From contig SHYC01000003.1 of NCBI GenBank assembly GCA_009693005.1, positions 1 through 34,345 of the forward strand: a stretch of DNA of 34,345 nucleotides, in the 5' to 3' direction. A model generated the notes under the pieces. It saw only the letters and a list, made by a program, of their open reading frames with translations, was not told where the DNA came from and made no database searches. The position numbers and the translations under genes were made by a program. Below are positions 25,093-34,196 of the stretch, piece after piece; the first letter of the stretch is position 1; the number at the start of each line of letters is the position of its first letter. The DNA comes from Dehalococcoidia bacterium. GTDB taxonomy: Bacteria > Chloroflexota > Dehalococcoidia > SHYD01 > SHYC01.

Positions 25093-25123
25093 CATACAGA
25101 TGATGTAAGAGGAAACAAAACGT

Positions 25124-26872
25124 ATGGGTTACCAGAATAGTTTAGCAGTTCGGGTTCTACAGATGATGACTGTGGTGATGATCTTGCTTGTCGTCGCTTG
25201 CGGGCCAGCCCAGCAAACGGGTGCCCCAGTAACGGGCGCTGACGTGCCTCTCGAGAAGAAACTTGAGGGCAGCACGCAGGTAAAGGCCGCCGAAGTGGCC
25301 AAGCAGCGCGGCGGGAAACTGGTGATGTCGCAAAGCAGTGCCTTCGGCAACCCCAATGACCCGCACTTGCCGGCCACCGCCACTGGCCGCATCTACTTCC
25401 AGCCAGTAACAAACGGCATACTGAAGCGAGATCTCTACGAAAAGTACGCGATAGCCGGCGATCTGGCCAAGAGCTGGGAGCTGTCGAAAGACGGCCTGAC
25501 TTACACCTTCAAGTTTAATCAAGGCGTCAAGTTCCAGAATGTTCCTCCAGTGAATGGGAGGGAGTTCACCTCCGATGACGCCAAATACTTGCTGATGAGA
25601 ATAACCGCCGACCCGTCGGTTGTTTTGGACAAGTGGAAGCCGCGCTTTCAAAGGGCGATCGATTTCGGCAAAATTGACACCCTCGATACTCCCGACAAGT
25701 ATACTCTGGTTGTCAAGCTGAAGGAGCCTTATTCTCCCTTCCTTGATGCCGTCGCAAACCCTGGTACCGTCGTGATACCCAAAGAGTTTGTGGAAAAGTT
25801 CACCGAGAAGGTCGTGCTGGAAGGAGCGGTAGGGACCGGACCCTTCATTCCGGTGGACTATAAGAACCAGCAGATAGCCTCCTATAAGAAGAACCCCGAC
25901 TACTGGAAGAAAGACTCAGCGGGTGGACAGCTGCCGTACGTCGACGAGCTTAACTTCCTGTACTTCGCAGACCTACAGACCGAACTTGCTGCTCTGAGGT
26001 CGGGCCAGTTGGACGTTAGCCGCAGTGCCGCCGATATAAACAAGGGTATGGTCACCGGACTGCAAAGGGATGTCCCGAACGTTCAGGTATTCCGCACTCC
26101 CGTTGCCAACATTACCAACTTCCGTTTCAATACAAAGGTCAAGGCCTTCCAGGATGTTCGAGTAAGGCGGGCCTTCCACCTGGCTATCGACCGCTACCAG
26201 TTCTCTGACTTGATTACGGAGGGTCTGGGCGTTGTGTCAGGTCCTGTCACCTCACCGGTATTCGCGGATGTGACCAATACAACGGAATGGCTCCAGCAGC
26301 AGCCCGGCTACAGAAAAGACAAGACTAAGGACATGGCTGATGCGAAGCAGCTGATGAAGGACGCGGGCTATGGTGACGGCCTTACGCTTGGCGCTTTGGG
26401 GTATATTTCAGCAGGCGTTTCGAGCGCCGATGTTCTCGCACTGTTGGCTGACCAGCTGAAGCCCCTGAATATCACGCTCAAATCGGAGACGGTAGACTAT
26501 GCCGGACAGTGGTTGCCGCGTGCCACCGCCGGCGAGTTCGAGTTGGCATATATGTCACATACCGTGGGCACAGACGTAGACAGTGTCATTGCGGCGCATC
26601 TGCTTGGCGGGGCACCCAGGAACTACGGAAAGTTCAGCAGTCAAAAGCTGGACGACCTGATCAAAAAAGAACAAGCCGCGATTACCTCGGAGGAGCGCAA
26701 GAAGTGGGCACAGGAGGCAGAGCAGGTGATATTTGATGAGGCCCCAATGCTCTTCTTGTACACTAATGTAAACACCATGTTAGCCAGCCCATGGGTAAGA
26801 AACGCAGCAAGCGGCGCCATAATTGGTTCAGAAGCTAACTTAGTGGAGCAGGCATGGTTGGACAAGCACTAA
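25124..26872 (+). CDS. Family-5 solute-binding lipoprotein, copy 2
   Basis: 582 residues. The lipobox lies in LLVVACGPAQQTG. Sub-type A, closest to copy 1 through the shared linker (PLEKKLEGSTQVKAAEVAKQ) and DSVIAAHLLGGAPRNYGKF. Differences lie mainly in the region expected to line the ligand pocket, for example KDAGYGDGLTLGALGYIS against KDAGYEIGFETGFMLS in copy 1, consistent with a different ligand. The end reads LVEQAWLDKH. The gap to copy 1 is 109 bases, the shortest in the array, so these two may share a transcript. Confidence 0.93.
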   Translation: MGYQNSLAVRVLQMMTVVMILLVVACGPAQQTGAPVTGADVPLEKKLEGSTQVKAAEVAKQRGGKLVMSQSSAFGNPNDPHLPATATGRIYFQPVTNGILKRDLYEKYAIAGDLAKSWELSKDGLTYTFKFNQGVKFQNVPPVNGREFTSDDAKYLLMRITADPSVVLDKWKPRFQRAIDFGKIDTLDTPDKYTLVVKLKEPYSPFLDAVANPGTVVIPKEFVEKFTEKVVLEGAVGTGPFIPVDYKNQQIASYKKNPDYWKKDSAGGQLPYVDELNFLYFADLQTELAALRSGQLDVSRSAADINKGMVTGLQRDVPNVQVFRTPVANITNFRFNTKVKAFQDVRVRRAFHLAIDRYQFSDLITEGLGVVSGPVTSPVFADVTNTTEWLQQQPGYRKDKTKDMADAKQLMKDAGYGDGLTLGALGYISAGVSSADVLALLADQLKPLNITLKSETVDYAGQWLPRATAGEFELAYMSHTVGTDVDSVIAAHLLGGAPRNYGKFSSQKLDDLIKKEQAAITSEERKKWAQEAEQVIFDEAPMLFLYTNVNTMLASPWVRNAASGAIIGSEANLVEQAWLDKH

Positions 26873-27190
26873 AACTACTGCCGAATTATTGACAGTAATC
26901 TTAGCAGTTGATAGAATCACTTAATTTCCAATTTAATTGGGCAACCTTATAAAAACTATAGCGTAATATCTCGATTGGGTGCAGGAAGATATCGATCAAA
27001 TCACTGTTATCGCAGGGACTATAACGTCTCATAACGCTGCCTTTTGGGGTTCCAATAGGTCGACAAGAACTCTACAGATTCATATCTGACAGCTGGCGGA
27101 AGCAGGAAGCTGATCTACGTATAACATAATTGCAACTTATATCGAAATCTGTGAAGAATAAACTAATGATGGTTGAGGTTAAGAGAAAAC
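26873..27190. other. Intergenic region between copies 2 and 3
   Basis: 318 bases, AT-rich, no gene. It holds the copy 3 promoter and a leader of about 265 bases; no recognised riboswitch consensus. Confidence 0.5.
26889..26917 (+). promoter_or_regulatory. Sigma-70-type promoter of lipoprotein copy 3
   Basis: TTGACA (26889-26894), 17-base spacer, TAGAAT (26912-26917). The spacer ends in GTTGA as in the copy 1 promoter. It starts 17 bases after the copy 2 stop. Confidence 0.65.
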
Positions 27191-28912
27191 ATGCTTAAGA
27201 GTAGTTCTTTAGGGGTCTGGAGTCTCCTGGCAGCAGTTGCGGTAATGGCTGTCCTCTTCTCTGGTTGCGGCCCGGCAGCACAACAAGCCGGGACCGAAGA
27301 AGAGAAGACGAATCGTGAGAAGCTTCAGGATACCGGCGCAAAGGCAGCCGACCAGTTGGAGATAGCCAAGGAACGGGGTGGCAGACTGACGATCCCCGAC
27401 TCAGGGGCTTTTGGCAACCCTAATGACCCTCATCTGACCGCCACAGCCACCGGCCGGACATATTCAATGCCCGTAACCAACGGAATACTCAAGAGAAACA
27501 TCTATGACAATTTCGCCATTACCCCTGACCTGGCCAAGAGTTGGGAGGTCTCGAAAGACGGCCTGACCTACACCTTCAAGTTCAACCAGGGTGTGAAGTT
27601 CCATAATGCAGCTCCAGTGAACGGCCGTGAGTTTACCTCCGAAGATGCCAAGTATACCCTGATGCGAATGACCGCCGACCCATCGGTTATATTGGAGAAG
27701 TGGAAGCCGCGCTTCCAGAGAGCTCTGGACTTTGGCAAAATGGAGGGAATGGAGACCCCTGATAAATATACCCTGGTCGTCAAGCTCAAAGAGCCTTACG
27801 CTCCCTTCATTGACGCCGTTTCCCAGCCGGGCACCCAGGTTCTCCCCAGAGAGTTCGTAGAGAAATTCCCCGAGAAGATTGTCCTTGAGGGCATGATCGG
27901 CACCGGGCCATTTATCCCGAACGACTATAAGCATCAGAGCATAGCTTCCTTCAAGAAGAATCCCGACTACTGGAAAAAGGACTCTCAGGGAGGGCAGCTC
28001 CCCTACCTGGACGAAGTTGCCGTGTTGTATTTTGCTGACGTCCCGGCTAAATATGCCGCTTTCAGGGCAAGGCAGCTCGACGTAACCGGTGTAACCGGGG
28101 AGATCATAGCGCCCATGATGAGGGACGAGCCCGGGGTCAAAAACTACTTCGTGCTCGCCCAGTCTATAATGGTCTACCGCTTCAACATGAAGTTCAAGCC
28201 CTATCAGGACGTCAGGGTCCGTAGAGCGATTCACCTGGCCATAGACCGCCAGCAGTTCGCGCTGATTATCGGACAAGGTCTGGCGGTCCCCACCGGCCCG
28301 GTAACCCCTGCGTTCCGCGATCTGGCAAACACCAACGAATGGCTTCTACAGCAGCCTGGCTACAGGCAGCCGAAGGACCAGGATATAGCCGAGGCCAAGA
28401 GACTCATGAAGGAGGCGGGATACGAGGAGGGTTTTACGACCCAGGCCCTGTTTAACACCAACACTGGCGACCATATTTCCCTCCTGCAAGACCAGTTAAA
28501 GCCGCTAAAGATAACGCTTAAGTCGGAGCAGGTAGACTATGCAGGACAGTGGGTGCCTCGCGCCACCGCCGGGGAGTTCGAGCTTGCCTATATGGCCCAC
28601 TCTGTGAGTACCGATGCCGACAGCGTTCTTTCAGCCCATCTTCTGTCTGGCGCCCCTAGGAATTACGGCAAGTTCAGCGACCCTATTCTGGACGACCTGA
28701 TCCTGAAGCAGTCCCGAGCGGTAACTCTGGAGGAACGGAGAAAATGGGCGCAGGAGGCGGAAAAACGGGAGCTAGAGGTTATGCCTATTGCCTTCGTCTA
28801 CGCTAACGCCTATGCTGACTTGGCCCATCCCTGGGTACACAACGCCGGCGATGGTCCGCTGGCCGGCTCTTTACCATTCATGGCAGAGCAGGCATGGGTG
28901 GAAAAGCATTAA
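27191..28912 (+). CDS. Family-5 solute-binding lipoprotein, copy 3
   Basis: 573 residues from the ATG at 27191; an in-frame TTG at 27173 would add six residues. The signal ends at AVLFSGCGPAAQQAG. Sub-type B: VQ/EKLQDTGAKAADQLEIAKE linker type, RQQFALIIGQGLAVPTGPVTP and AAFRARQLDVTGVTGE, shared with copy 5 and, in the surviving part, copy 6. The common blocks FGNPNDPHL, DYAGQWVPRATAGEFELAYM and EERRKWAQEAEK are all present. Its own strong promoter suggests regulation independent of copies 1-2. Confidence 0.93.
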   Translation: MLKSSSLGVWSLLAAVAVMAVLFSGCGPAAQQAGTEEEKTNREKLQDTGAKAADQLEIAKERGGRLTIPDSGAFGNPNDPHLTATATGRTYSMPVTNGILKRNIYDNFAITPDLAKSWEVSKDGLTYTFKFNQGVKFHNAAPVNGREFTSEDAKYTLMRMTADPSVILEKWKPRFQRALDFGKMEGMETPDKYTLVVKLKEPYAPFIDAVSQPGTQVLPREFVEKFPEKIVLEGMIGTGPFIPNDYKHQSIASFKKNPDYWKKDSQGGQLPYLDEVAVLYFADVPAKYAAFRARQLDVTGVTGEIIAPMMRDEPGVKNYFVLAQSIMVYRFNMKFKPYQDVRVRRAIHLAIDRQQFALIIGQGLAVPTGPVTPAFRDLANTNEWLLQQPGYRQPKDQDIAEAKRLMKEAGYEEGFTTQALFNTNTGDHISLLQDQLKPLKITLKSEQVDYAGQWVPRATAGEFELAYMAHSVSTDADSVLSAHLLSGAPRNYGKFSDPILDDLILKQSRAVTLEERRKWAQEAEKRELEVMPIAFVYANAYADLAHPWVHNAGDGPLAGSLPFMAEQAWVEKH

Positions 28913-29095
28913 TAAGTACAGGACGGTCTGCGTCTTTGATGCAGCAGCATTCTCTCACAACTTACTTTTATACAAACGTGGTAATAAGGAGGATGGTGCT
29001 TATAGTTGTTGGTTGTTAATGTCCAGGACAGTAGGGCAGAATAAAGTTGAGACGGCTCACATTTTTAGTTTCTAGGGGGAAAGAAAATCGATAAT

Positions 29096-30823
29096 ATGCA
29101 CAACACTCTTGTAAGCCGAGTCTTTATAATGCTAACTCTGGCAGGAGCGCTAGCCGTAATGGCGGCATGCGGCCCGGCAGCACAGCCTTCCGAACCTACG
29201 GCGAGCAAAGAGCCGCCGAAAATGGAGGAGCGGCCCGCAGTAGAGTTAGCAAAGGAGCGGGGTGGCAAGTTGGTGGTGACTGAGACCAGCGCCTTCGGCA
29301 ATCCTAACGATCCCCACCTGGTGGTGACAGCCACCGGCCGGGTCTACTCTATGCCGGTGGTCAACTGGTTGCTAAAGCGCGACATTTATCAAAAGGGCTA
29401 TCCGATAGTGGCGGACCTTGCCAAGAGTTGGGAAGTCTCCAAGGACGGCCTAAAATATACCTTTAAGCTCCAGGAGGGCGTGAAGTTCCATGACGTCGCG
29501 CCTGTAAATGGCAGGGAGTTTACCTCTGAGGATGTAAAGTACAATCTGTTGAGGCTCACGGCTGATCCATCCGTCATCGTGGACAAGTGGAAGCCGCGTT
29601 TTCAAAGAGCCGTAGACTTCGGCAAGATCAAGAGCATAGACACTACAGACAAATATACCGCCGTAATCAATCTTGATCAGCCTTATGCGCCCTTTGTAGA
29701 CGCAATCTCTCATCCCGGAACGGCGATTCTTCCAAAAGAGTTTGTCGAGAAGTTCCCAGAAAAGGTTATCCTCGAGGGAATGGTCGGCACCGGCCCGTTC
29801 ATGCCGGGAGGTGAGTACAAGAACCAGCAGATAGCCACCTACAAGAAGAACCCAGGCTACTGGAAAAAGGACTCTGCCGGCGGCCAACTGCCGTACCTGG
29901 ATGAGCTCAACCTCCTGTATTTCTCGGACATCCAGTCGGAGCTAGCAGCCTTCCGGTCCAGGCAGATAGATACAACCAGAACCAGTTCCGACATAAAGGC
30001 CAGCACCGTGAACTCCATCAAGAAAGACCAGAGCGACGTACGAGTATTCTATACCCCAACAACGAACATCACTAACTATCGCTTTAACATGAAGTTTAAG
30101 CCGTTCCAGGATGTCAAGGTCCGGCGGGCTATTCACCTGGCCGTCGACCGGCACCAGTATGTGGACTTGCTCCTTGAAGGCGCAGGGTCGATCTCAGGCC
30201 CCGTTACTTCGGCGATATATCCTGATGTCGCCAACACAATGGACTGGCTGATGCAACAGCCCGGATATCGGAAGGACAAGACCCAGGACCTGGCGGAGGC
30301 GGTGCGGCTGATGAAAGAGGCCGGCTACCCGGACGGCTTCGAGGTAGGAATGATGACCTCAACGGGAGCACAGCCGGGAGATACCATGGCGCTGCTCCAG
30401 GACCAGCTAAAGCCCTTAAAGATCACCATAAAGCCGGAGCAGGTGGACTATGCGGGCCAGTGGCTTCCGCGCGCCACACAAGGAGAGTTTGAGTTCGCCC
30501 ATATGAACCATACCGTCACGACCGACGTCGATAGCGTGATCGGAGCGCACCTGGTTTCCGGTGCGCCCAGAAACTACGGCAAGTTCGATGACCCGGTGCT
30601 CGACGATCTCATCAAGAAGGAACTAGCCTCCGTTACCCTGGAGGAGCGCAGGAAGTGGGCGCAAGAAGCAGAGAAACGGATCTTCGATGTTGTGCCGATG
30701 CTGTTCCTATACACCCGTGTGAATACTCTCTTGGCCCATCCCTGGGTCCATAACGCTGGAGATGGCCCAGTACCAGGCTCTACACAATACGTTGTAGAGC
30801 AGGCGTGGGTAGAAAAACATTAG
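29096..30823 (+). CDS. Family-5 solute-binding lipoprotein, copy 4
   Basis: 575 residues; a GGGGAAAG precedes the ATG by some distance. Lipobox in LAVMAACGPAAQPSE. Sub-type A (DRHQYVDLLLEGAGSISG, then PVTSAIYPDVANTMDWL). The linker is shorter than in copies 1 and 2. The 183-base upstream gap begins with ACGGTCTGCGTCTTTGAT, a counterpart of ACGGCCTGCGGCTTTAGAT after copy 1, so duplication units carried their downstream flank with them. The end reads VVEQAWVEKH. Confidence 0.93.
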   Translation: MHNTLVSRVFIMLTLAGALAVMAACGPAAQPSEPTASKEPPKMEERPAVELAKERGGKLVVTETSAFGNPNDPHLVVTATGRVYSMPVVNWLLKRDIYQKGYPIVADLAKSWEVSKDGLKYTFKLQEGVKFHDVAPVNGREFTSEDVKYNLLRLTADPSVIVDKWKPRFQRAVDFGKIKSIDTTDKYTAVINLDQPYAPFVDAISHPGTAILPKEFVEKFPEKVILEGMVGTGPFMPGGEYKNQQIATYKKNPGYWKKDSAGGQLPYLDELNLLYFSDIQSELAAFRSRQIDTTRTSSDIKASTVNSIKKDQSDVRVFYTPTTNITNYRFNMKFKPFQDVKVRRAIHLAVDRHQYVDLLLEGAGSISGPVTSAIYPDVANTMDWLMQQPGYRKDKTQDLAEAVRLMKEAGYPDGFEVGMMTSTGAQPGDTMALLQDQLKPLKITIKPEQVDYAGQWLPRATQGEFEFAHMNHTVTTDVDSVIGAHLVSGAPRNYGKFDDPVLDDLIKKELASVTLEERRKWAQEAEKRIFDVVPMLFLYTRVNTLLAHPWVHNAGDGPVPGSTQYVVEQAWVEKH

Positions 30824-30980
30824 TGGTTTCCTACAACTTCGGTAAGCTCTAGCAGGCAAAGCTATAAGAAGCTAGAGATACGCGTTTTGTAGGCGTCGGT
30901 GAGGGAAGGAGAAACTATGGAGGCAGCGCTGTCGATGGGGATAAGGCCCTTAGATAGCGCTGCCTTGTCTATTTATCAAG
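30824..30980 (+). repeat. Duplicated intergenic segment with hairpin, copy A
   Basis: The stretch after copy 4 matches the stretch after copy 5 (32908-33064) over about 155 bases: shared pieces are TAGTGGTTT at the stop, GCTAGAGATAC, GTCGGTGAGGGAAGGAGAA, TATGGAGGCAGCGCTG and GATAGCGCTGCCTTGTCTAT. Within it GGCAGCGCT (30922-30930) pairs with AGCGCTGCC (30956-30964), with a possible inner GGGG/CCCT stem. A start codon with GGAGAAACT in front overlaps the left arm. Confidence 0.8.
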
Positions 30981-31020
30981 AATACTTAGTGGTGTAGGGG
31001 GTTAGAAGTGCCCGGCAAAC

Positions 31021-31129
31021 AGAACACCAAGCCAATGCTTTCTCAGCGCTGTGTCCATCGCGCGGCGAGGGGACCGTGAGCGACTCCATCGTCGGCATGG
31101 CAGAGCAGGTCTGGTTGGAAAGACACTAG
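31021..31129 (+). pseudogene. C-terminal scar of a seventh solute-binding lipoprotein gene
   Basis: Bases 31073-31129 translate as TVSDSIVGMAEQVWLERH and stop, matching the ends of the neighbouring copies (for example GSLPFMAEQAWVEKH). Upstream, AACACCAAGCCAATGCT...CAGCGCTGTGTCCATCGCGCGG aligns with the copy 1 stretch AACACCAACACAATGCT...CAGCCCTGGGTGCACAACGCC, with a one-base loss that shifts the frame. About 110 bases remain of a gene of 1.7 kb. It sits between copy 4's flank and copy 5, as expected if recombination between tandem copies deleted most of a member. Confidence 0.75.
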
Positions 31130-31194
31130 GTGAGCCATATTAGCATTGTCCCATCAATAAGACAGAATAAAGGTGGAGGAAAAATAAAGAGAGT

Positions 31195-32907
31195 ATGTAC
31201 AAGAATAGAATAGAGTCCATAGTCCCCCTCTTTTTGGTTATTCTGGTGGCGCTGGCTATAGTCGCCTGCGGCCCCTCGGCCCAGCGTCCTCAGGAGGATG
31301 CTGTGACGACAACAAAAGAGGCGAAGAGCGCTGGGCTGCCAGCCGCCGACAAACTAGAAGTAGCCAAAGAACGTGGCGGTCTATTGAAATACCCTGCAAG
31401 TGCATTTGGCAACCCCAACGACCCACACCTGACAGCCACCGCCAACGGACGGGTCTATTCCATGCCCGTTACAAACGGGATCATCAAGCGAGACATCTAC
31501 AACAACTTTGCTATTGCCCCAGACCTGGCAAAAAGCTGGGAGGCATCCAAAGACGGTTTCACCTACACCTTCAAGTTCCAGGAAGGAGTGAAGTTCCACA
31601 ACACTCCTCCTGTCAACGGCAGAGAGTTCGTTTCAGAGGACGCCAAGTATACCCTCTTGAGACTGACCGCTGATCCATCAGTGATAGTAGAGAAGTGGAA
31701 GCCTCGTTTCCAAAGGGCCCTGGACTTCGGGGCCATCCAGAGCATTGAGACTCCAGACAAGTACACCATGGTGGTCAATCTCAAGGAGCCATATGCGCCT
31801 TTCCTGGACGCGGTATCTCAACCTGCAAGCCAAGTGATTCCCAGGGAGTTCGTCGAAAAGTTCCCTGAGAAGATCATCACTGAAGGTATGATCGGCACAG
31901 GCCCTTTCACCCCCAACGAGTACCGAAACCAGAACATAGCCTCCTACAAAAGGAACCCTGCTTACTGGAAAAAGGACTCCGCTGGAGGCCAGCTACCATA
32001 CATCGATGATCTGGCCCTCCTCTTTTTCGCCGACGAACAGACACGCTACGCCGCCTTCAGAGCCAAGCAGATCGACTTGACCTCAGTAACTGGCGAGGCG
32101 ATGAAGTCTATTATGAAGGACGAGCCAAATGTAAGGGCTCAACAGGTGCCATTTAACTCCGTATTCAACTTCCGCTTCAATATGAAGTTCAAGCCCTTCC
32201 AGGACGTCAAAGTCCGTAGAGCAATGCATCTGGCCGTTGATAGACAACAGTTCGCGGAGATAATTGGGCAAGACCTGGCGATCCCTGCCGGGCCCGTGAC
32301 TCCTATTTTCCCTGAGATGGCCAATACCATGGACTGGCTCCTATCTCAGCCAGGTTACAGGAAAGACAAGACCCAAGACCTTGAGGAAGCCAAGCGCCTC
32401 ATGAACGAGGCCGGCTATGGGGACGGCTTCGAGGTCAAGGGCATGTTCTCACTCAACACTGGTGACCACATCTCCTTGCTCCAAGACCAGCTTAAGCCCC
32501 TAAAAATCACGCTGAAAGCCGATCAAGTGGACTACGCGGGCCAGTGGGTGCCCAAAGCCACCGCTGGAGAATTTGAGCTATCCTATATGACTCACGTCTT
32601 CAGCACCGACGCAGATTCCATCTTGACTGCTCATCTTACTACTGGAGGTCCCAGAAACTATGGTAAGTTCAGCGACGCTGCTCTTGATGACCTCGTAATG
32701 AAGCAGCGGACCGCCACCAACCTGGAGGAACGAAGAAAGTGGGCACAGGAAGCCGAGAAGCGGGCGTTGGAAGTGCTACCGTTTATATTCGTTTATTCAC
32801 CTTTTAACACCAGCCTGGTCCAGCCCTGGGTGCACAACGCCGGCAATGGCCCACTTTCCGACTCACTGCCTTTTATTGTAGAACAGGCCTGGGTGGAAAA
32901 ACATTAG
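31195..32907 (+). CDS. Family-5 solute-binding lipoprotein, copy 5
   Basis: 570 residues. GGAGG lies 17 bases before the ATG and a nearer GAGAG just before it. Lipobox in LAIVACGPSAQRPQ. Sub-type B: FNMKFKPFQDVKVRRAMHLA, RQQFAEIIGQDLAIPAGPVT, AAFRAKQIDLTSVTGE. A few family-typical positions differ (NPAYWKKDS for NPDYW, SYMTHVFSTDADSI for AYM.H.V.TD.DSV). The gene follows the scar of a lost copy by 65 bases and is followed by duplicated segment B. Confidence 0.93.
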   Translation: MYKNRIESIVPLFLVILVALAIVACGPSAQRPQEDAVTTTKEAKSAGLPAADKLEVAKERGGLLKYPASAFGNPNDPHLTATANGRVYSMPVTNGIIKRDIYNNFAIAPDLAKSWEASKDGFTYTFKFQEGVKFHNTPPVNGREFVSEDAKYTLLRLTADPSVIVEKWKPRFQRALDFGAIQSIETPDKYTMVVNLKEPYAPFLDAVSQPASQVIPREFVEKFPEKIITEGMIGTGPFTPNEYRNQNIASYKRNPAYWKKDSAGGQLPYIDDLALLFFADEQTRYAAFRAKQIDLTSVTGEAMKSIMKDEPNVRAQQVPFNSVFNFRFNMKFKPFQDVKVRRAMHLAVDRQQFAEIIGQDLAIPAGPVTPIFPEMANTMDWLLSQPGYRKDKTQDLEEAKRLMNEAGYGDGFEVKGMFSLNTGDHISLLQDQLKPLKITLKADQVDYAGQWVPKATAGEFELSYMTHVFSTDADSILTAHLTTGGPRNYGKFSDAALDDLVMKQRTATNLEERRKWAQEAEKRALEVLPFIFVYSPFNTSLVQPWVHNAGNGPLSDSLPFIVEQAWVEKH

Positions 32908-33064
32908 TGGTTTTCTAGGGCTTTGGTAAACTCTAGCCGGGCAAGTTATCACAAGCTAGAGATACACGTTTACTGGATGTCGGTGAGGGAAGGAGAAGCT
33001 ATGGAGGCAGCGCTGCCTAAGGGGATAAGGCCCTAAGATAGCGCTGCCTTGTCTATTTATTAAG
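32908..33064 (+). repeat. Duplicated intergenic segment with hairpin, copy B
   Basis: Counterpart of 30824-30980. GGCAGCGCT (33006-33014) pairs with AGCGCTGCC (33040-33048), and AGGGG / CCCTA can extend the inner stem. Loop and stem arms are kept while the bases between vary (GTCGAT against GCCTAA), hinting that structure is retained. The tiny frame starting ATGGAGGCAGCGCTG stops after 11 codons here and after 24 in copy A, so it is not a conserved peptide beyond its first part. Confidence 0.8.
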
Positions 33065-33160
33065 ACAGTTTGTGTATTGTAGTAAGACGCCGATTTCGGC
33101 CAAAGATAACCAGCTTTATCGCGTAAGGAGTGAGGTATGACATAAATTACGGGAAGAGTC

Positions 33161-33200
33161 ATTAAGGGCTTGAACCTGTAGATAGCGCTGCCTGCTGCAG
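33161..33200 (+). repeat. Half copy of the intergenic hairpin element before copy 6
   Basis: AAGGGCTTGAACCTGTAGATAGCGCTGCC repeats the right half (TTAGATAGCGCTGCC) of segments A and B, with AGCGCTGCC at 33184-33192. The left arm is absent, so this is a partial duplicate about 60 bases before the ATG of copy 6. Confidence 0.55.
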
Positions 33201-33257
33201 ATGAACATGTATAAAGGCCATCGTCAAGCTAGTGTGATTATCGGATAGGAGGGTGAA

Positions 33258-34196
33258 ATGTTTGGCAAAAATAGACTGCCGAAGTGGATGTATTTAGGGG
33301 TCGTCGTCGCAGCCCTACTATTCGGCGCATGCGGCCCAGCAGCGCAAAAATCATCGGAGACCACAGGGGAAAGCAAGGTCCAGGAAGCGATACAAAAGAC
33401 CGGGGCACAATCATCAGACCAGCTCACGGTAGCCAAGGAGAGAGGTGGTAAACTCACCATCCCCGATACATCGATGTTTGGCAACCCAAACGATCCGCAT
33501 CTGCCGGCCACCGCAACCGGTCGCGACTATGCTATGCCTGCAACCAACGCGATTCTAACGAGAAACATATACGATAAGTTCTCTATCGTCCCTGATCTAG
33601 CCAAGAGCTGGGAGGTCTCCAAAGACGGCCTCACGTATACCTTCAAGTTCAACCAAGGAGTGAAGTTCCAGAACACCCCTCCAGTCAACGGTCGCGAGTT
33701 TACCTCCGAAGACGCCAAATATACTTTGATGCGAGTCACCGCGGACCCCTCCGTCATCGTGGAGAAGTGGAAGCCGAGGTTTCAGCGTGCCCTCGACTTC
33801 GGCAAATTAGATGGTATGGACACGCCTGACAAGTACACTCTGGTGGTCCGTCTTAAAGAGCCCTACGCCCCATTCTTAGACGCGGTTGCCCACCCGGGAA
33901 GCGGTATTCTGCCAAGAGAGTTCGTGGAGAAGTTCCCAGAGAAGGTTATCCTCGAGGGAATGATCGGCACCGGTGCCTTCATGCCCACGGAATACAGGAA
34001 CCAGAACATAGCCAGCTTCAAAAAGAACCCTGACTACTGGAGGAAGGACTCTCAGGGTGGCCAGTTGCCTTACATTGACGAGGTATCCTTCTTGTATTTT
34101 GCAGACATTCAAGCTCAATACGCCGCTTTTAGGGCGCGACAGATAGATATAACCAGCGTAACTACCGGATTGTCTACCATAGACTCCATTAAGAAG
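33258..34196 (+). pseudogene. Family-5 solute-binding lipoprotein, copy 6, cut by an IS3-family end
   Basis: A good GGAGGGTGA ribosome-binding site and lipobox (LLFGACGPAAQKSS) start an otherwise normal sub-type B member: RERGGKLTIPDTSMFGNPND-like N-terminal block, EKWKPRFQRALDFGK and NPDYWRKDSQGGQLPYIDEV. After TIDSIKK, about residue 313, the family sequence ends exactly where an insertion-element terminus begins (34197). The frame reads on into the element for some 20 foreign residues and stops at 34263-34265. About 260 residues, including most of the second lobe, are lost, so ligand binding should be abolished. The remaining 3' part may lie beyond the element outside the window. Confidence 0.85.

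Noticed and set aside
27464-28276. 270-codon open frame on the minus strand
   Set aside because: Antisense shadow of lipoprotein copy 3; similar shadows occur at the same place in copies 1, 2, 4 and 5 because the coding sequences are related.
30917-30991. 24-codon frame MEAALSMGIRPL... with good ribosome-binding site in the intergenic repeat
   Set aside because: In the duplicate segment the frame stops after 11 codons with different residues, so coding is not conserved; the hairpin is the better explanation.
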